A stretch of 45,951 bases of DNA, taken from Mesorhizobium sp. NFR06 (GTDB taxonomy: Bacteria; Pseudomonadota; Alphaproteobacteria; Rhizobiales; Rhizobiaceae). The notes under the pieces were generated by a model that did no database searches, was not told where the DNA came from, and worked only from the letters and a program-made list of their open reading frames with translations. Each line of letters starts with the position of its first letter. Position 1 is the stretch's first letter. Location: positions 1-45,951 of the forward strand of contig NZ_FOVT01000027.1 in assembly GCF_900115245.1 (NCBI RefSeq), given 5' to 3'. This document shows positions 32,446 through 40,115 of the stretch, piece after piece. The translations under genes were made by a program, and so were the position numbers.

Positions 32446-32859
32446 ATGCAAGACATAGAAATCAGTTTCGACCTGTCGCGGATCGATTTCCGGGCGACCT
32501 CCGACCAGCTCATGCAAAGCTACTGGGGCGCGTCCCGAACCGACGAGGCCCACCATCGCGCCTTCGACAACTCGCTTTGCGCCGGCGCCTATATCGACGG
32601 CAAGCAGGTCGGGTTTGCCCGCGCGATCACCGACTATACGGTGTTTGCCTATGTTGCCGACGTCATCATCTGGCCGCAGCATCGCGGACAGGGGATCGGC
32701 AAGCGGCTCGTCCAGGCGCTGATCGACCACCCCGAGGTCGGGACGGTGACGCATTGGAGCCTCTCGACCGATGACGCCCACAGCCTCTACGAGAAATTCG
32801 GCTTCGAGGCGTCGACCGATGGACGCTACATGCGCCTGGACCGCAAGCCGGCAGCTTGA
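32446..32859 (+). CDS. GNAT-family N-acetyltransferase
   Basis: A 137-residue GNAT protein. The acetyl-CoA-binding motif A is WPQHRGQGIGKRLVQAL (about 84-100), with the preceding VADVIIWPQ strand and the later SLYEKFGFEA helix near 111-121. It resembles small single-domain GNATs that acetylate amines or N-terminal amino groups; the substrate cannot be named. It begins 17 nt after nadE, indicating co-transcription with NAD synthesis, which may be accidental. A hairpin of about seven pairs (32873-32892) lies 13 nt after its stop. Confidence 0.88.
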   Translation: MQDIEISFDLSRIDFRATSDQLMQSYWGASRTDEAHHRAFDNSLCAGAYIDGKQVGFARAITDYTVFAYVADVIIWPQHRGQGIGKRLVQALIDHPEVGTVTHWSLSTDDAHSLYEKFGFEASTDGRYMRLDRKPAA

Positions 32860-32940
32860 CGGGCGACGCCCATGCAACGCTGCGTTGTTGCAAATTCGTC
32901 TCAGTGCTTGGACCAGATGCCGTTTTGGCGACGGGTTGCC

Positions 32941-32968
32941 TTGGCGATGGGCCGACGTCCCCTTATAA
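32941..32968 (+). promoter_or_regulatory. Candidate promoter of the ABC exporter leader
   Basis: TTGGCG at 32941-32946 and TTATAA at 32963-32968 with a 16-nt spacer fit a housekeeping promoter. A start near 32975 would give a leader of about 260 nt before the ABC exporter. Confidence 0.4.
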
Positions 32969-33002
32969 GGACTTCTCCGCGATTCCCTTTCGGGAGGACC
33001 GT

Positions 33003-33044
33003 ATGGCAGGAACTGACATCGTTATGCGAGGCTACGAGGCCTAG
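33003..33044 (+). CDS. 13-codon leader ORF
   Basis: MAGTDIVMRGYEA, from ATG 33003 to TAG 33044, with a strong ribosome-binding site GGGAGGA at 32992-32998 (4 nt before the ATG). It lies in the 377-nt region between the GNAT gene and the ABC exporter, ahead of two hairpins. Its Shine-Dalgarno is stronger than most in the window. It may be a leader peptide or the translated part of a small regulatory RNA; no run of one amino acid points to a particular attenuator. Confidence 0.45.
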   Translation: MAGTDIVMRGYEA

Positions 33045-33048
33045 GTTG

Positions 33049-33189
33049 GCGTCGGCGCTCCGAGGATTTTTCGGAGAGCCAGACGCGGAACAGGCATTGG
33101 CCGCTGCCGGTCGCCGCCTCTGGGCGGGCGGCCTGCCATACTGAACCTCCCGCACACAGAGGCGCCGCAAGGCCTGGGCGCGGGTTTTT
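33049..33189 (+). ncRNA. Structured 5' leader of the ABC exporter, with terminator-like end
   Basis: Hairpin 1 spans 33049-33086: GCGTC, GGC and CTCCGA pair with TCGGAG, GCC and GACGC, interrupted only by one mismatch and one bulged A. Hairpin 2 pairs CGCCTCTG (33115-33122) with CAGAGGCG (33157-33164). A third stem, GCGCC (33162-33166) with GGCGC (33177-33181), is followed by GGG and five T's (33185-33189) and shares bases with hairpin 2, so the two exclude each other. The exporter starts 47 nt after the T run. The arrangement resembles an attenuator or riboswitch; I do not recognise the class. Confidence 0.45.
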
Positions 33190-33236
33190 CCAATTAGACA
33201 TTACCGGAATCGGGCTCGTTGCGCCCGCATGACATC

Positions 33237-35042
33237 ATGGCTCGTTTCAAGATCGATCTGCGTGCCAGCGCCTTTCGCACCGTGCTGGGCTTTACATTCC
33301 ATCATTGGCGCCGCCAGCCGTGGCGGCTTTCGCTCATCATGGGCGCGTTCCTGCTGTCGACGCTCGCCGATGTGCTGACACCCTTTTATTCCGGCCGCCT
33401 GGTCGACGCGGTCGCCAGCGGCGCTGGAACCAACGCGGTCGCCTGGGACGCGGCGATGGCGGCGTTCTCGATCCTGATGGGGCTGGCGCTGGCCGGCGTC
33501 GTGCTGCGCAATGCCGCCTTCCTGGGGATCGTCGAGCTGACGCTGAAGATGATGTCCGACATCGCCGCCGATGCCTTCCATCGCGTGCAGCGCTTTTCGA
33601 CGGATTGGCACGCCAACAGCTTCGCCGGATCGACGGTGCGCAAGATTACCCGCGGCATGTGGGCGCTGGATCTGCTCAACGACACGATCCTGATCGCGCT
33701 TCTGCCGTCGGTGGTCATGCTTGTCGGGTCGACGCTTCTGCTCGGCTGGTTCTGGCCGCTGATGGGGGCTGTGGTGGCGGCCGGCTCGGTGCTGTTCATC
33801 ACGGTCACGGCGACACTGTCGCTCGGCTATGTCGCGCCCGCCGCGCGGCTCGCCAACAGCTGGGACACGCGGCTTGGCGGCTCGCTGGCCGACGCGGTGA
33901 GCTGCAATGCCGTCGTCAAGGGCTTCGGTGCGGAGGCCCGCGAGGAGGCGCGGCTGGCGCGCGTGGTCGCCAAATGGCGGCTGCGCACCGGCCGCACCTG
34001 GATGCGCGGCACGGCCAACGGCTCCACGCAAGGGACGTTGCTGCTCCTGATGCGCGCGGCGGTAATCGGTCTTGCCCTCATGTTGTGGGCCTGGGGGCAG
34101 GCGAGCGCCGGCGATGTCGCCTTCGTGTTGACCTCGTTCTTCGTGCTGCAAGGCTATCTGCGCGACATCGGCACGCATATCCGCAACCTGCAGCGCTCGA
34201 TCAACGACATGGAGGAACTGGTCGACTTCCAGTCGGAGCCGCTCGGCATCGAGGACCGGCCCGGTGCTCGGCCGATCCGGATCTCCGATGGGCATATCGC
34301 CGTCGACAAGGTGACGTTCCACTATGGCAATCACCGGCTGCCGCTCTACCGCGATTTCTCGGTCGATATCGCGGCGGGTGAACGCATCGGGCTGGTCGGG
34401 CATTCAGGTTCCGGCAAGACGACCTTCGTCAAGCTGATCCAGCGCCTCTATGACGTGAATGCGGGACGAATCCTGATCGACGGGCACGATATCGCGCAAG
34501 TCGAGCAGGCGTCGCTGCGCAGCCAGATCGCCATCGTCCAGCAGGAGCCGATCCTGTTCCACCGCTCGCTTGCCGAGAACATCGCCTATGCGAGGCCGGG
34601 CGCCACGCAGGCCGAGATCGAGCATGCGGCGAAACTCGCCAGCGCTCATGATTTCATCGTCAATCTGCCCAAGGGCTATGGAACGCTGGTGGGCGAGCGC
34701 GGCGTGAAGCTGTCGGGCGGCGAGCGCCAGCGCGTGGCGATCGCGCGCGCCTTCCTGGCCGATGCGCGCATCCTGATCCTGGACGAGGCGACATCGAGCC
34801 TCGACTCGGAATCGGAAGTGCTGATCCAGAAGGCGATGGAGCGGCTGATGGTGGGGCGCACGACCCTGGTCATCGCGCATCGGCTGTCGACGGTGCGGGC
34901 GCTCGACCGGCTGCTCGTCTTCGATCGCGGCCGTATCGCCGAGGAAGGTTCGCATGACGCGCTGATCCGGCTGAACGGCGGCATCTACCGGCGGTTGTTC
35001 GAGCGCCAGGCGCTCGAACTGACCAAAGGGCTTGTCGGCTGA
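33237..35042 (+). CDS. ABC exporter, fused membrane and ATPase domains
   Basis: A 601-residue half-transporter of the type I exporter (MsbA/ABCB-like) fold. The six membrane segments occupy about 20-310. The ATPase domain carries Walker A GHSGSGKTT near 387-395, the signature LSGGERQR near 491-498, Walker B ILILDEATSS near 513 and the H-loop VIAHRLST. Two copies should assemble as a homodimer exporting a lipid or drug-like substrate, which cannot be predicted. I choose ATG 33237 (MARFKID); the TTG at 33219 would add six residues. The unusual leader upstream suggests regulation of its expression, and a terminator follows. Confidence 0.9.
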   Translation: MARFKIDLRASAFRTVLGFTFHHWRRQPWRLSLIMGAFLLSTLADVLTPFYSGRLVDAVASGAGTNAVAWDAAMAAFSILMGLALAGVVLRNAAFLGIVELTLKMMSDIAADAFHRVQRFSTDWHANSFAGSTVRKITRGMWALDLLNDTILIALLPSVVMLVGSTLLLGWFWPLMGAVVAAGSVLFITVTATLSLGYVAPAARLANSWDTRLGGSLADAVSCNAVVKGFGAEAREEARLARVVAKWRLRTGRTWMRGTANGSTQGTLLLLMRAAVIGLALMLWAWGQASAGDVAFVLTSFFVLQGYLRDIGTHIRNLQRSINDMEELVDFQSEPLGIEDRPGARPIRISDGHIAVDKVTFHYGNHRLPLYRDFSVDIAAGERIGLVGHSGSGKTTFVKLIQRLYDVNAGRILIDGHDIAQVEQASLRSQIAIVQQEPILFHRSLAENIAYARPGATQAEIEHAAKLASAHDFIVNLPKGYGTLVGERGVKLSGGERQRVAIARAFLADARILILDEATSSLDSESEVLIQKAMERLMVGRTTLVIAHRLSTVRALDRLLVFDRGRIAEEGSHDALIRLNGGIYRRLFERQALELTKGLVG

Positions 35043-35043
35043 G

Positions 35044-35073
35044 GACGGCGCCCGGCAGAAGCCGGGCGCCGTC
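35044..35073 (+). terminator. Strong hairpin terminator after the ABC exporter
   Basis: GACGGCGCCCGGC (35044-35056), loop AGAA, GCCGGGCGCCGTC (35061-35073): a perfect 13-bp stem beginning two bases after the exporter's stop codon. There is no T run, so termination efficiency is uncertain. Confidence 0.7.
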
Positions 35074-35261
35074 AGCCGCAATGCGGCTTTTGCCCGGGTT
35101 CGATACCGGCGAACCGCGACGCGACCGTCGCGAGCGTCGGCGGGCGCGGCTTCCGAAGTCCTGCGGCTCAGAGTATGACGCTCGTGCGAATCGGTCGGCA
35201 AAGTCCGCAGCTGCAACCTTACTCTCGTCATGCGGCCAGAGTGACGAAAGGCCGGATTCAA

Positions 35262-35482
35262 ATTCCTTTCCATATACTGAAGTTTTTATTCATTTTATTT
35301 GCGATGCCGATACAGATACATAGTTTTTAACGATATTGGTCGTATGTTTACACAAAGGCAATTCAGCTATGGTAGACGCAAGTGCTCCGGAGCCTTTTAT
35401 AGACATGCCAACCAGTAGGAGATCTTCTTTGGCAGCGTCAGGGTTTCGGCCGCCGGCGCAGGACCTCGTATAGGCATTCACA
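35262..35482 (+). promoter_or_regulatory. AT-rich leader region of the double-GNAT-like gene
   Basis: After a GC-rich 190 nt without features, bases 35262-35370 become markedly AT-rich (TTTTTATTCATTTTATTT and similar), unlike the rest of the window. This is the promoter region of the gene at 35483. Such AT-rich patches are typical targets of xenogeneic silencers such as MucR/Ros in Rhizobiales; binding is inference. Confidence 0.4.
35369..35473 (+). CDS. Possible 34-codon upstream ORF
   Basis: Starts MVDASAPEPFIDMPTSRRSS and ends in PPAQDLV before TAG 35471-35473. AAAGGC lies about 9 nt before its ATG. It ends 9 nt before the next gene's ATG, whose own Shine-Dalgarno is weak (TAGG at most), so translation of the two may be coupled. 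I do not recognise the peptide and cannot exclude a chance frame. Confidence 0.3.
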   Translation: MVDASAPEPFIDMPTSRRSSLAASGFRPPAQDLV

Positions 35483-36652
35483 ATGAATATTGCCTCCGCA
35501 AATGCCGGTCCGGGAATGGTGGCTGCGCCGTCGGTGGTTGAATCTCAGCATGGCTCGGTTAGGCCGCTCGCCGCCGAAGATCTCGAGCACGTCGCCGCAC
35601 TCTTCCTGACGAAGTTTCGCCATCGTCGCCGCCTGCGCGAACGCGCGATAGCGCAGACGGCGGAATATATGAGGGAGCTATATCTCGGTGACGGTGAGAG
35701 CAAGGCTCTTGTCCAAATCAACCCGCAGGGCCGTTTGGGTGGGTTCCTCGGCGTTCTGAAGGCCCGCTACGAACTCAACGGAACGGCATTGAATGCGGCC
35801 ATCATCGGGCCGTTCATGGCTGATTCCGGCATCGATCACGGCTGGGCGGGACCGCAATTGCTGCGCGCCCTGCATCAGGGCGAATTCGATCTACAGCTGA
35901 CAGATTCGGCCAACCGGACATCGCTGGCCTTCGCGCGCCCGATGAAGTACCAACTCCTGCCGGTGCATTGTCTGGAATGGACCTGCATTTTCCGGCCTGG
36001 CGCCATGGCCGCGGCGGTGCTGCACCGTAAATGGCCCGGCTTGCCTCGCTTTGCACTCGATTCCTGCGCGCGGGCATTCGACGCTCTTGCAAGACGAAGT
36101 TTCGAGCCCCCGCCCCAGCATTCGTCATCACAACGGATCCATCGGGAACCGATCGATGCCGCACAGTTTGCGGAGCGGCTGCCGACACTGACGTCCGATT
36201 ATGCTCTTCGGCCGCGTTGGAAGGATGGCGAACTGCCACAGCTGCTCGCATTGGCGGCCGAGAAGCGCGCCGACGGCCCACTTCATTTCGGCGGAACTTA
36301 CGACGAAACGGGCAAGATGCTCGGGTGCTATGCCTTTTACGGCCAGCCCGGCGGCATCGCGAACCTCTTGCAAATCCAGGCGTCGGGATCCCACTGGGCC
36401 GCGACGCTGGACGGCCTCATCGCGGCCGCGCGCGAGATGGGCTGCGTGGGCATCACCGGGCAGACACAGGGCCGGTTCATGCCGCAACTCTTCGGCTACA
36501 AGGATCTCTTCTTCCGCTATGCCGGGGGCACGATGGTCCGCTCACGCATTGCCGAGGTCGCGGAAGCGGTTCGCTCCGGCGACATCTTCATCGGCGGGTT
36601 GATGGGCGATCGCTGGACCCGGCTGAGTTCCGACGATTTCGGCCGCGCCTGA
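35483..36652 (+). CDS. Double GNAT-like acyltransferase, function unknown
   Basis: A 389-residue cytoplasmic protein that looks like two GNAT folds in tandem. The first starts VRPLAAEDLEHVAALFLTKF (about 26-45) and continues LGGFLGVLKARYELNGTALNAAIIGPFM; the second, about 255-345, contains LGCYAFYGQPGGIANLLQIQ and LDGLIAAAREMGCVGITGQT. Classical motif A (Q/RxxGxG/A) is not evident in either half, so acetyl-CoA binding is uncertain. Similar proteins sit near polysaccharide genes in Rhizobiales, but none are here. The C-terminus ends IFIGGLMGDRWTRLSSDDFG. The ATG at 35483 lacks a good ribosome-binding site. Confidence 0.6.
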   Translation: MNIASANAGPGMVAAPSVVESQHGSVRPLAAEDLEHVAALFLTKFRHRRRLRERAIAQTAEYMRELYLGDGESKALVQINPQGRLGGFLGVLKARYELNGTALNAAIIGPFMADSGIDHGWAGPQLLRALHQGEFDLQLTDSANRTSLAFARPMKYQLLPVHCLEWTCIFRPGAMAAAVLHRKWPGLPRFALDSCARAFDALARRSFEPPPQHSSSQRIHREPIDAAQFAERLPTLTSDYALRPRWKDGELPQLLALAAEKRADGPLHFGGTYDETGKMLGCYAFYGQPGGIANLLQIQASGSHWAATLDGLIAAAREMGCVGITGQTQGRFMPQLFGYKDLFFRYAGGTMVRSRIAEVAEAVRSGDIFIGGLMGDRWTRLSSDDFGRA

Positions 36653-36713
36653 GCACTGCCGAGCCATCTATCGCCTGTTTGAATTCCGGGCCGGAGGGGC
36701 TACGGCTAGAGTC

Positions 36714-36805
36714 TTTCACCGTTTCACGGAAACGGCGAAACGCCCTACCTCTTTGTTTTGACCCAATTCCTGACGGAAAACCGCGTCACACTTTTCCTGG
36801 AATTG
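36714..36805. repeat. Dispersed palindromic intergenic repeat, related variant
   Basis: TTTCACCGTTTC (36714-36725) pairs with GAAACGGCGAAA (36729-36740) with one mismatch; after a TTTGTTTTGA linker, CAATTCC (36764-36770) pairs with GGAATTG (36799-36805) and GGAAAA (36775-36780) with TTTTCC (36792-36797). It lies between the convergent ends of the double-GNAT-like and NUDIX genes. I recall this motif as abundant in Rhizobiales genomes. Confidence 0.65.
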
Positions 36806-36812
36806 CTTTGAA

Positions 36813-37301
36813 TCAGGCGAACTTGTGCGGCGCGGCGCAGAAGCCGGCAATGATCTGGCAAAGGTCCGGCTCGTTGACCATTTGGACCGCTTCGGTCGCG
36901 CCGACCCATTTGCGCGTTCGTGCGCGCTTCTCTTTCCAGCGATCCGCGACACGCTCGACATGCAGCGGAAAGACAAGCACTTCGCAAGGCACTTCCTCGC
37001 CGGAGCCGAGGACCTTGGCATAGAAATAGCGGCCGGCTTCAAGATGCGAGACGGTGCCCCGCAATCCCGCTTCTTCGCCCGCTTCACGCGCGGCTGCCTC
37101 GCAAAGCGCCTCCCTGGCCTCCGGCCAACCCTTGGGCAGCACCCAGCGCCCGGTATCGCGGCTGGTGATCAACATGATCTCGACGCCGTCCCGGCCCTCA
37201 CGCCAAGGCAACGCGGCGACCTGCAGGCGACGAGGCGCCTTGCCGAAAAGTCGCCTGACCCTTTCAGCCACCTGGTCGTGTGATGTCGGCCTCGTCAACA
37301 T
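36813..37301 (-). CDS. NUDIX hydrolase
   Basis: A 162-residue NUDIX protein with a complete box: GWPEAREALCEAAAREAGEEAGL (G-x5-E-x7-RE-x2-EE-x-GL, allowing E to be read as REAGEEAGL), preceded by TGRWVLPK. The family resembles diadenosine/diphosphoinositol polyphosphate phosphohydrolase (DIPP)-like bacterial enzymes, judged by VAALPWREGRDGVEIMLITSR and the WVGATEAVQMV region. Substrate is unassigned. It starts with ATG 37301 and is followed by a palindromic repeat at its 3' side. Confidence 0.88.
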   Translation of the reverse strand: MLTRPTSHDQVAERVRRLFGKAPRRLQVAALPWREGRDGVEIMLITSRDTGRWVLPKGWPEAREALCEAAAREAGEEAGLRGTVSHLEAGRYFYAKVLGSGEEVPCEVLVFPLHVERVADRWKEKRARTRKWVGATEAVQMVNEPDLCQIIAGFCAAPHKFA

Positions 37302-37560
37302 CGGAAGAATCTGCCCCAGCCTCCAGAATCGTTTGCCGCCTTACAAATCTTACGGCGAATTGTGGGCTTTAAAAGTAAAAAACTTCACTCTGTCCGAAAA
37401 TCGCACCAGAAAAAGTCAATCCCACGAAGTAGACGTGCTCATCGACGCGACTGCACGACACTTTGAAGCTGGATCTTCTGGAGAAAATAGTCGACCGCGC
37501 GGTCCATGTGACAGTCCGCGATCCGGCTTGCGACCGGATTCAGCAGGAAATAGCGGCCAT
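37302..37560. other. Intergenic region between gpt and a NUDIX gene
   Basis: A 259-nt gap on the minus strand between gpt's end and the NUDIX start. It is less GC-rich around 37340-37420 and presumably holds the NUDIX promoter. I see no gene and no clear hairpin. Confidence 0.4.
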
Positions 37561-38061
37561 TCAGCCGGCGTGATCGTCCGCGATCGGCTTCTGGTAGGTG
37601 AAGCCCATGTCCCAGGGAAAGTAGATCCAGGTATCCTGGCTGACCTCGGTGACGAACGTGTCGACCAGCGGCCGGCCCTTCGGCTTGGCATAGACGGTCG
37701 CGAAATGCGCCTTTGGCATCATGGCGCGCACGATGCCGGCCGTCTTGCCGGTATCGGTCAGGTCGTCGATGATCAGCACGCCGGCTCCGTCATCGGCGAG
37801 CAGTGGCGGCGAAATCTCCTTGAGAACCTGCAACTGACCCTGGCTGGTATAGTCGTGGTAGGAAGCGACGCACACCGTCTCGATGACCCGGATGCCGAGT
37901 TCGCGCGCAATGATGGCCGCGGGCACCAGGCCGCCGCGGGTGATGCAGACGATTGCCTTCCACTGTCCCTTGTTGGCGCCGGAAAGCCGCCAGGACAGCG
38001 CACGGGCGTCGCGGTGGAACTGGTCCCAGGAGACGGGAAAGGCTTTTTCGGGAAGGGACAT
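37561..38061 (-). CDS. gpt: Xanthine phosphoribosyltransferase
   Basis: A 166-residue purine salvage enzyme that converts xanthine (and guanine) with PRPP into XMP/GMP. The PRPP-binding signature VLIIDDLTDTGKTA is complete, the N-terminal VCITRGGLVPAAIIARELGIR loop matches XGPRT, and the C-terminus holds WIYFPWDMGFT. Length is close to the E. coli enzyme (152) with a longer N-terminus typical of Alphaproteobacteria. The ATG at 38061 precedes the usual core SWDQFHRDARALSWRL. Upstream there is a 213-nt gap with a palindromic repeat. Confidence 0.94.
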   Translation of the reverse strand: MSLPEKAFPVSWDQFHRDARALSWRLSGANKGQWKAIVCITRGGLVPAAIIARELGIRVIETVCVASYHDYTSQGQLQVLKEISPPLLADDGAGVLIIDDLTDTGKTAGIVRAMMPKAHFATVYAKPKGRPLVDTFVTEVSQDTWIYFPWDMGFTYQKPIADDHAG

Positions 38062-38229
38062 GGCTCACGCACTCCGCAAGCGCGCCGACGGCGCGCGAAA
38101 TTGGTGGAATGCACGCGGAATTAGCCGGAAAGCGCCAGCCTTGGCAAGGGCGAGTCACTGGCAGGGCTGTGGACTTGAAGCATGGCGCGCCGAAACGAAT
38201 TCAGGCGAGGCGCTGCAGGGTCCGATTGC

Positions 38230-38274
38230 GCATGTCCGTGCCCGAAACCGGGCTCCTCCGTTCGGGAGGCATGC
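38230..38274. repeat. Palindromic repeat directly after usp
   Basis: GCATG (38230-38234) pairs with CATGC (38270-38274), and CCCGAA (38241-38246) pairs with TTCGGG (38261-38266), loop containing ACCGGGCTCC. It abuts the TAA of the usp gene on the minus strand, where it could terminate transcription. The nested-arm layout matches the other dispersed repeats in the window. Confidence 0.55.
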
Positions 38275-39108
38275 TTAGCGCGACAGGAAGGCCGCGACGT
38301 TCGTCGTGCGCAGCACCGTGCGGGTGACGCCGCCGAACAGAAGCTGGCGCAGCCAGGAGTGGCTGTAGGCGCCGAGCACCAGAAGATCGGCGCCGGACTC
38401 GGCGATCCGGGCCTGAATCATGTCGTCGACCGAAGTGCCGCCGGATTTTTGCACGCAGACGCTGACATTGGCGCCGTGGCGCGACAGCGCCGCGGCGATC
38501 TCGGCGCCGGCGGCCTCCGGAGATTCATCGAGCGTCTCCGGCGGGTCGATGACGAGAATGTCGGTCTTGTCGGCCTCGGCGATGAAGGGCAGGGCATCGA
38601 AAGCGGCGCGAGCCGCTTCCTTGCTGCCGTTCCAGGCAAGCAGCACACGTCTGAAGGTCGTAACCAGCGGCCCGGCATGGGGCACGACCAGCACCGGCCG
38701 TCCGGCATCGTAAACCAGCGTGTCGACATCGGCGCTCGGATCGCCACCGGTGTCACGCTGCGCGGCGATGATCAGATCGGCGGCGCGCACGCTCGATATG
38801 CCGGTCAGCGCGCTGTCGCCAGAGAAGCTTTCCAGGCTTCGCCATTCGAAGGACAGGCCGGTCTCCTCGACCCGCTTCAGAAAATACGCCTGCAGCTTGT
38901 CGGCGCGCTCCTTGTTCATCTCGGCTGAGACCTGCAGGAACTCGGTATCCGGGAAGCCGGTGGCCGATGTGTAGGGGACGGGAAGCGCCTCGGCATGGAT
39001 GCCGACGAGGTGGCTCTCGAACCTGTCGGCAAGCGGAATGGCGCAATCGAGGACGCGCTCGGCGTCCTGTTCGTTCTGCAAAATGGCGACGATCGTCTTG
39101 AAGCGCAT
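38275..39108 (-). CDS. Universal stress protein, two UspA domains
   Basis: A 277-residue tandem UspA protein. The first domain (about 1-145) starts MRFKTIVAILQNEQDAERVLDCA and ends in a degenerate region; the second (about 155-277) has VLLAWNGSKEAARAAFDALP and the nucleotide-binding glycine pattern LLVLGAYSHSWLRQLLFGGVTRTVL (G-x2-x9-G-S/T type). Such tandem Usps bind ATP and respond to stress or growth arrest, details unknown here. The mRNA leader is a tandem 31-bp duplication with two hairpins and two GAGGG sites (39115-39176). A palindrome follows the stop. Confidence 0.88.
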   Translation of the reverse strand: MRFKTIVAILQNEQDAERVLDCAIPLADRFESHLVGIHAEALPVPYTSATGFPDTEFLQVSAEMNKERADKLQAYFLKRVEETGLSFEWRSLESFSGDSALTGISSVRAADLIIAAQRDTGGDPSADVDTLVYDAGRPVLVVPHAGPLVTTFRRVLLAWNGSKEAARAAFDALPFIAEADKTDILVIDPPETLDESPEAAGAEIAAALSRHGANVSVCVQKSGGTSVDDMIQARIAESGADLLVLGAYSHSWLRQLLFGGVTRTVLRTTNVAAFLSR

Positions 39109-39114
39109 GACATC

Positions 39115-39176
39115 CCCTCAAGTCTGTCGGCGCAACCGCGCCTTTCCCTCATATCTGTCGGCGCCACTGCGCCTTT
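39115..39176 (-). repeat. 31-bp tandem duplication in the usp leader
   Basis: Two adjacent 31-nt copies, 39115-39145 and 39146-39176, match at 27 of 31 positions. Each contains GGCGC-N4-GCGCC, a small hairpin, and ends in TGAGGG on the minus strand, which in the proximal copy is the Shine-Dalgarno site of the usp gene (GAGGGG at 39114-39119). Confidence 0.8.
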
Positions 39177-39243
39177 GGCCGTCAAACGGAGGGAGGGAAG
39201 TGGTCCGCCTGAAACGTCGGTAAACCCGATCTGGTTCCGTGGG

Positions 39244-39984
39244 TCAGCCTGCCTTGGCGAAGCGCCCCACCATCGCCTCGACGTCCTTGCGCGCGGCCTC
39301 GAGGGCGTCCTCGCTACGGGCGCGGACGACGAGCTCGGTCCAGAATTTGCCGTCGCCATATTTGGGATAGGAGCCGATGATGGTGCCGGGATGCGCCTTC
39401 TGGATGTCGGCCAGCGGTCCGCCGATCAAGCCCTCGCCGACGGGGCAATGCACGGTGGCCGACAGCATCCTGGTGCCGGCCTTGAGCGTCGGCACGACAC
39501 TGTCGAGCATGGCCTGGAAGATCGACGGCACGCCGGCCATGACATGGACGTTGCCGATACGGAAGCCCGGCGCGACCGAGACGGGGTTGTCGATATGGTC
39601 GGCGCCGCGCGGCATACGCGCCATGCGCTTGCGCGCCTCGGTGAATTCGATGCCGCGCCCGGCATAGCTTGCTTCGAGCAAAGCGTAAGCCTTGGCGTCG
39701 TACTCGCAGGGCACGCCGAAGGCCTTGGCGATGGAATCGGCGGTGATGTCGTCATGCGTTGGGCCGATGCCACCCGTCGTAAAGACGTAAGTATAGCGGG
39801 CGCGCACGGCATTCACCGCGGAGACGATCTCGTCCTCCTCGTCGGGGACGATACGCACTTCCTTCAGGTCGATGCCGATCGCCGTCATGATGTCGGCGAG
39901 ATGGCCGATGTTCTTGTCCTTGGTGCGGCCGGAGAGGATTTCGTCGCCGATGACGAGCATGGCGGCGGTGACGATTTCAGGCAT
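39244..39984 (-). CDS. MoaB/Mog-domain protein, CinA N-terminal type
   Basis: A 246-residue molybdopterin-binding-fold protein related to the N-terminal domain of competence-damage protein CinA (COG1058). It starts VTAAMLVIGDEILSGRTKDKN, contains TTGGIGPTHDDITADSIAKAFG, the family's glycine/aspartate loop, and GVPSIFQAMLDSVVP. It lacks the CinA C-terminal pyridine-nucleotide deamidase domain. In Rhizobiales such short versions are common; the role is unsettled (ADP-ribose pyrophosphatase activity has been described for this domain in other proteins). It diverges from the hydrolase gene. Confidence 0.9.
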   Translation of the reverse strand: MPEIVTAAMLVIGDEILSGRTKDKNIGHLADIMTAIGIDLKEVRIVPDEEDEIVSAVNAVRARYTYVFTTGGIGPTHDDITADSIAKAFGVPCEYDAKAYALLEASYAGRGIEFTEARKRMARMPRGADHIDNPVSVAPGFRIGNVHVMAGVPSIFQAMLDSVVPTLKAGTRMLSATVHCPVGEGLIGGPLADIQKAHPGTIIGSYPKYGDGKFWTELVVRARSEDALEAARKDVEAMVGRFAKAG

Positions 39985-40115
39985 GGCAGGCTCCGGCGGA
40001 AGACGTCGCCTGAGATAACGCGGCCCGCGGCCGGCCGCAATGCGAAAGCAGGATGTGCGCTTGTGGCGGCGGTTGTCGCGGATATGGTGCGGAACGCTCC
40101 GACCTGGATGAAAAT

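Noticed and set aside
32860..33236. Two-piece tmRNA, RNase P RNA or 6S RNA in the exporter leader
   Set aside because: No tag sequence ending in LAA/VAA, no RNase P core motif and no 6S-like central bubble could be found.
33201..34403. 400-codon open frame opposite the ABC exporter
   Set aside because: Antisense shadow; extremely rich in Arg, His and Gln, unlike any neighbouring protein.
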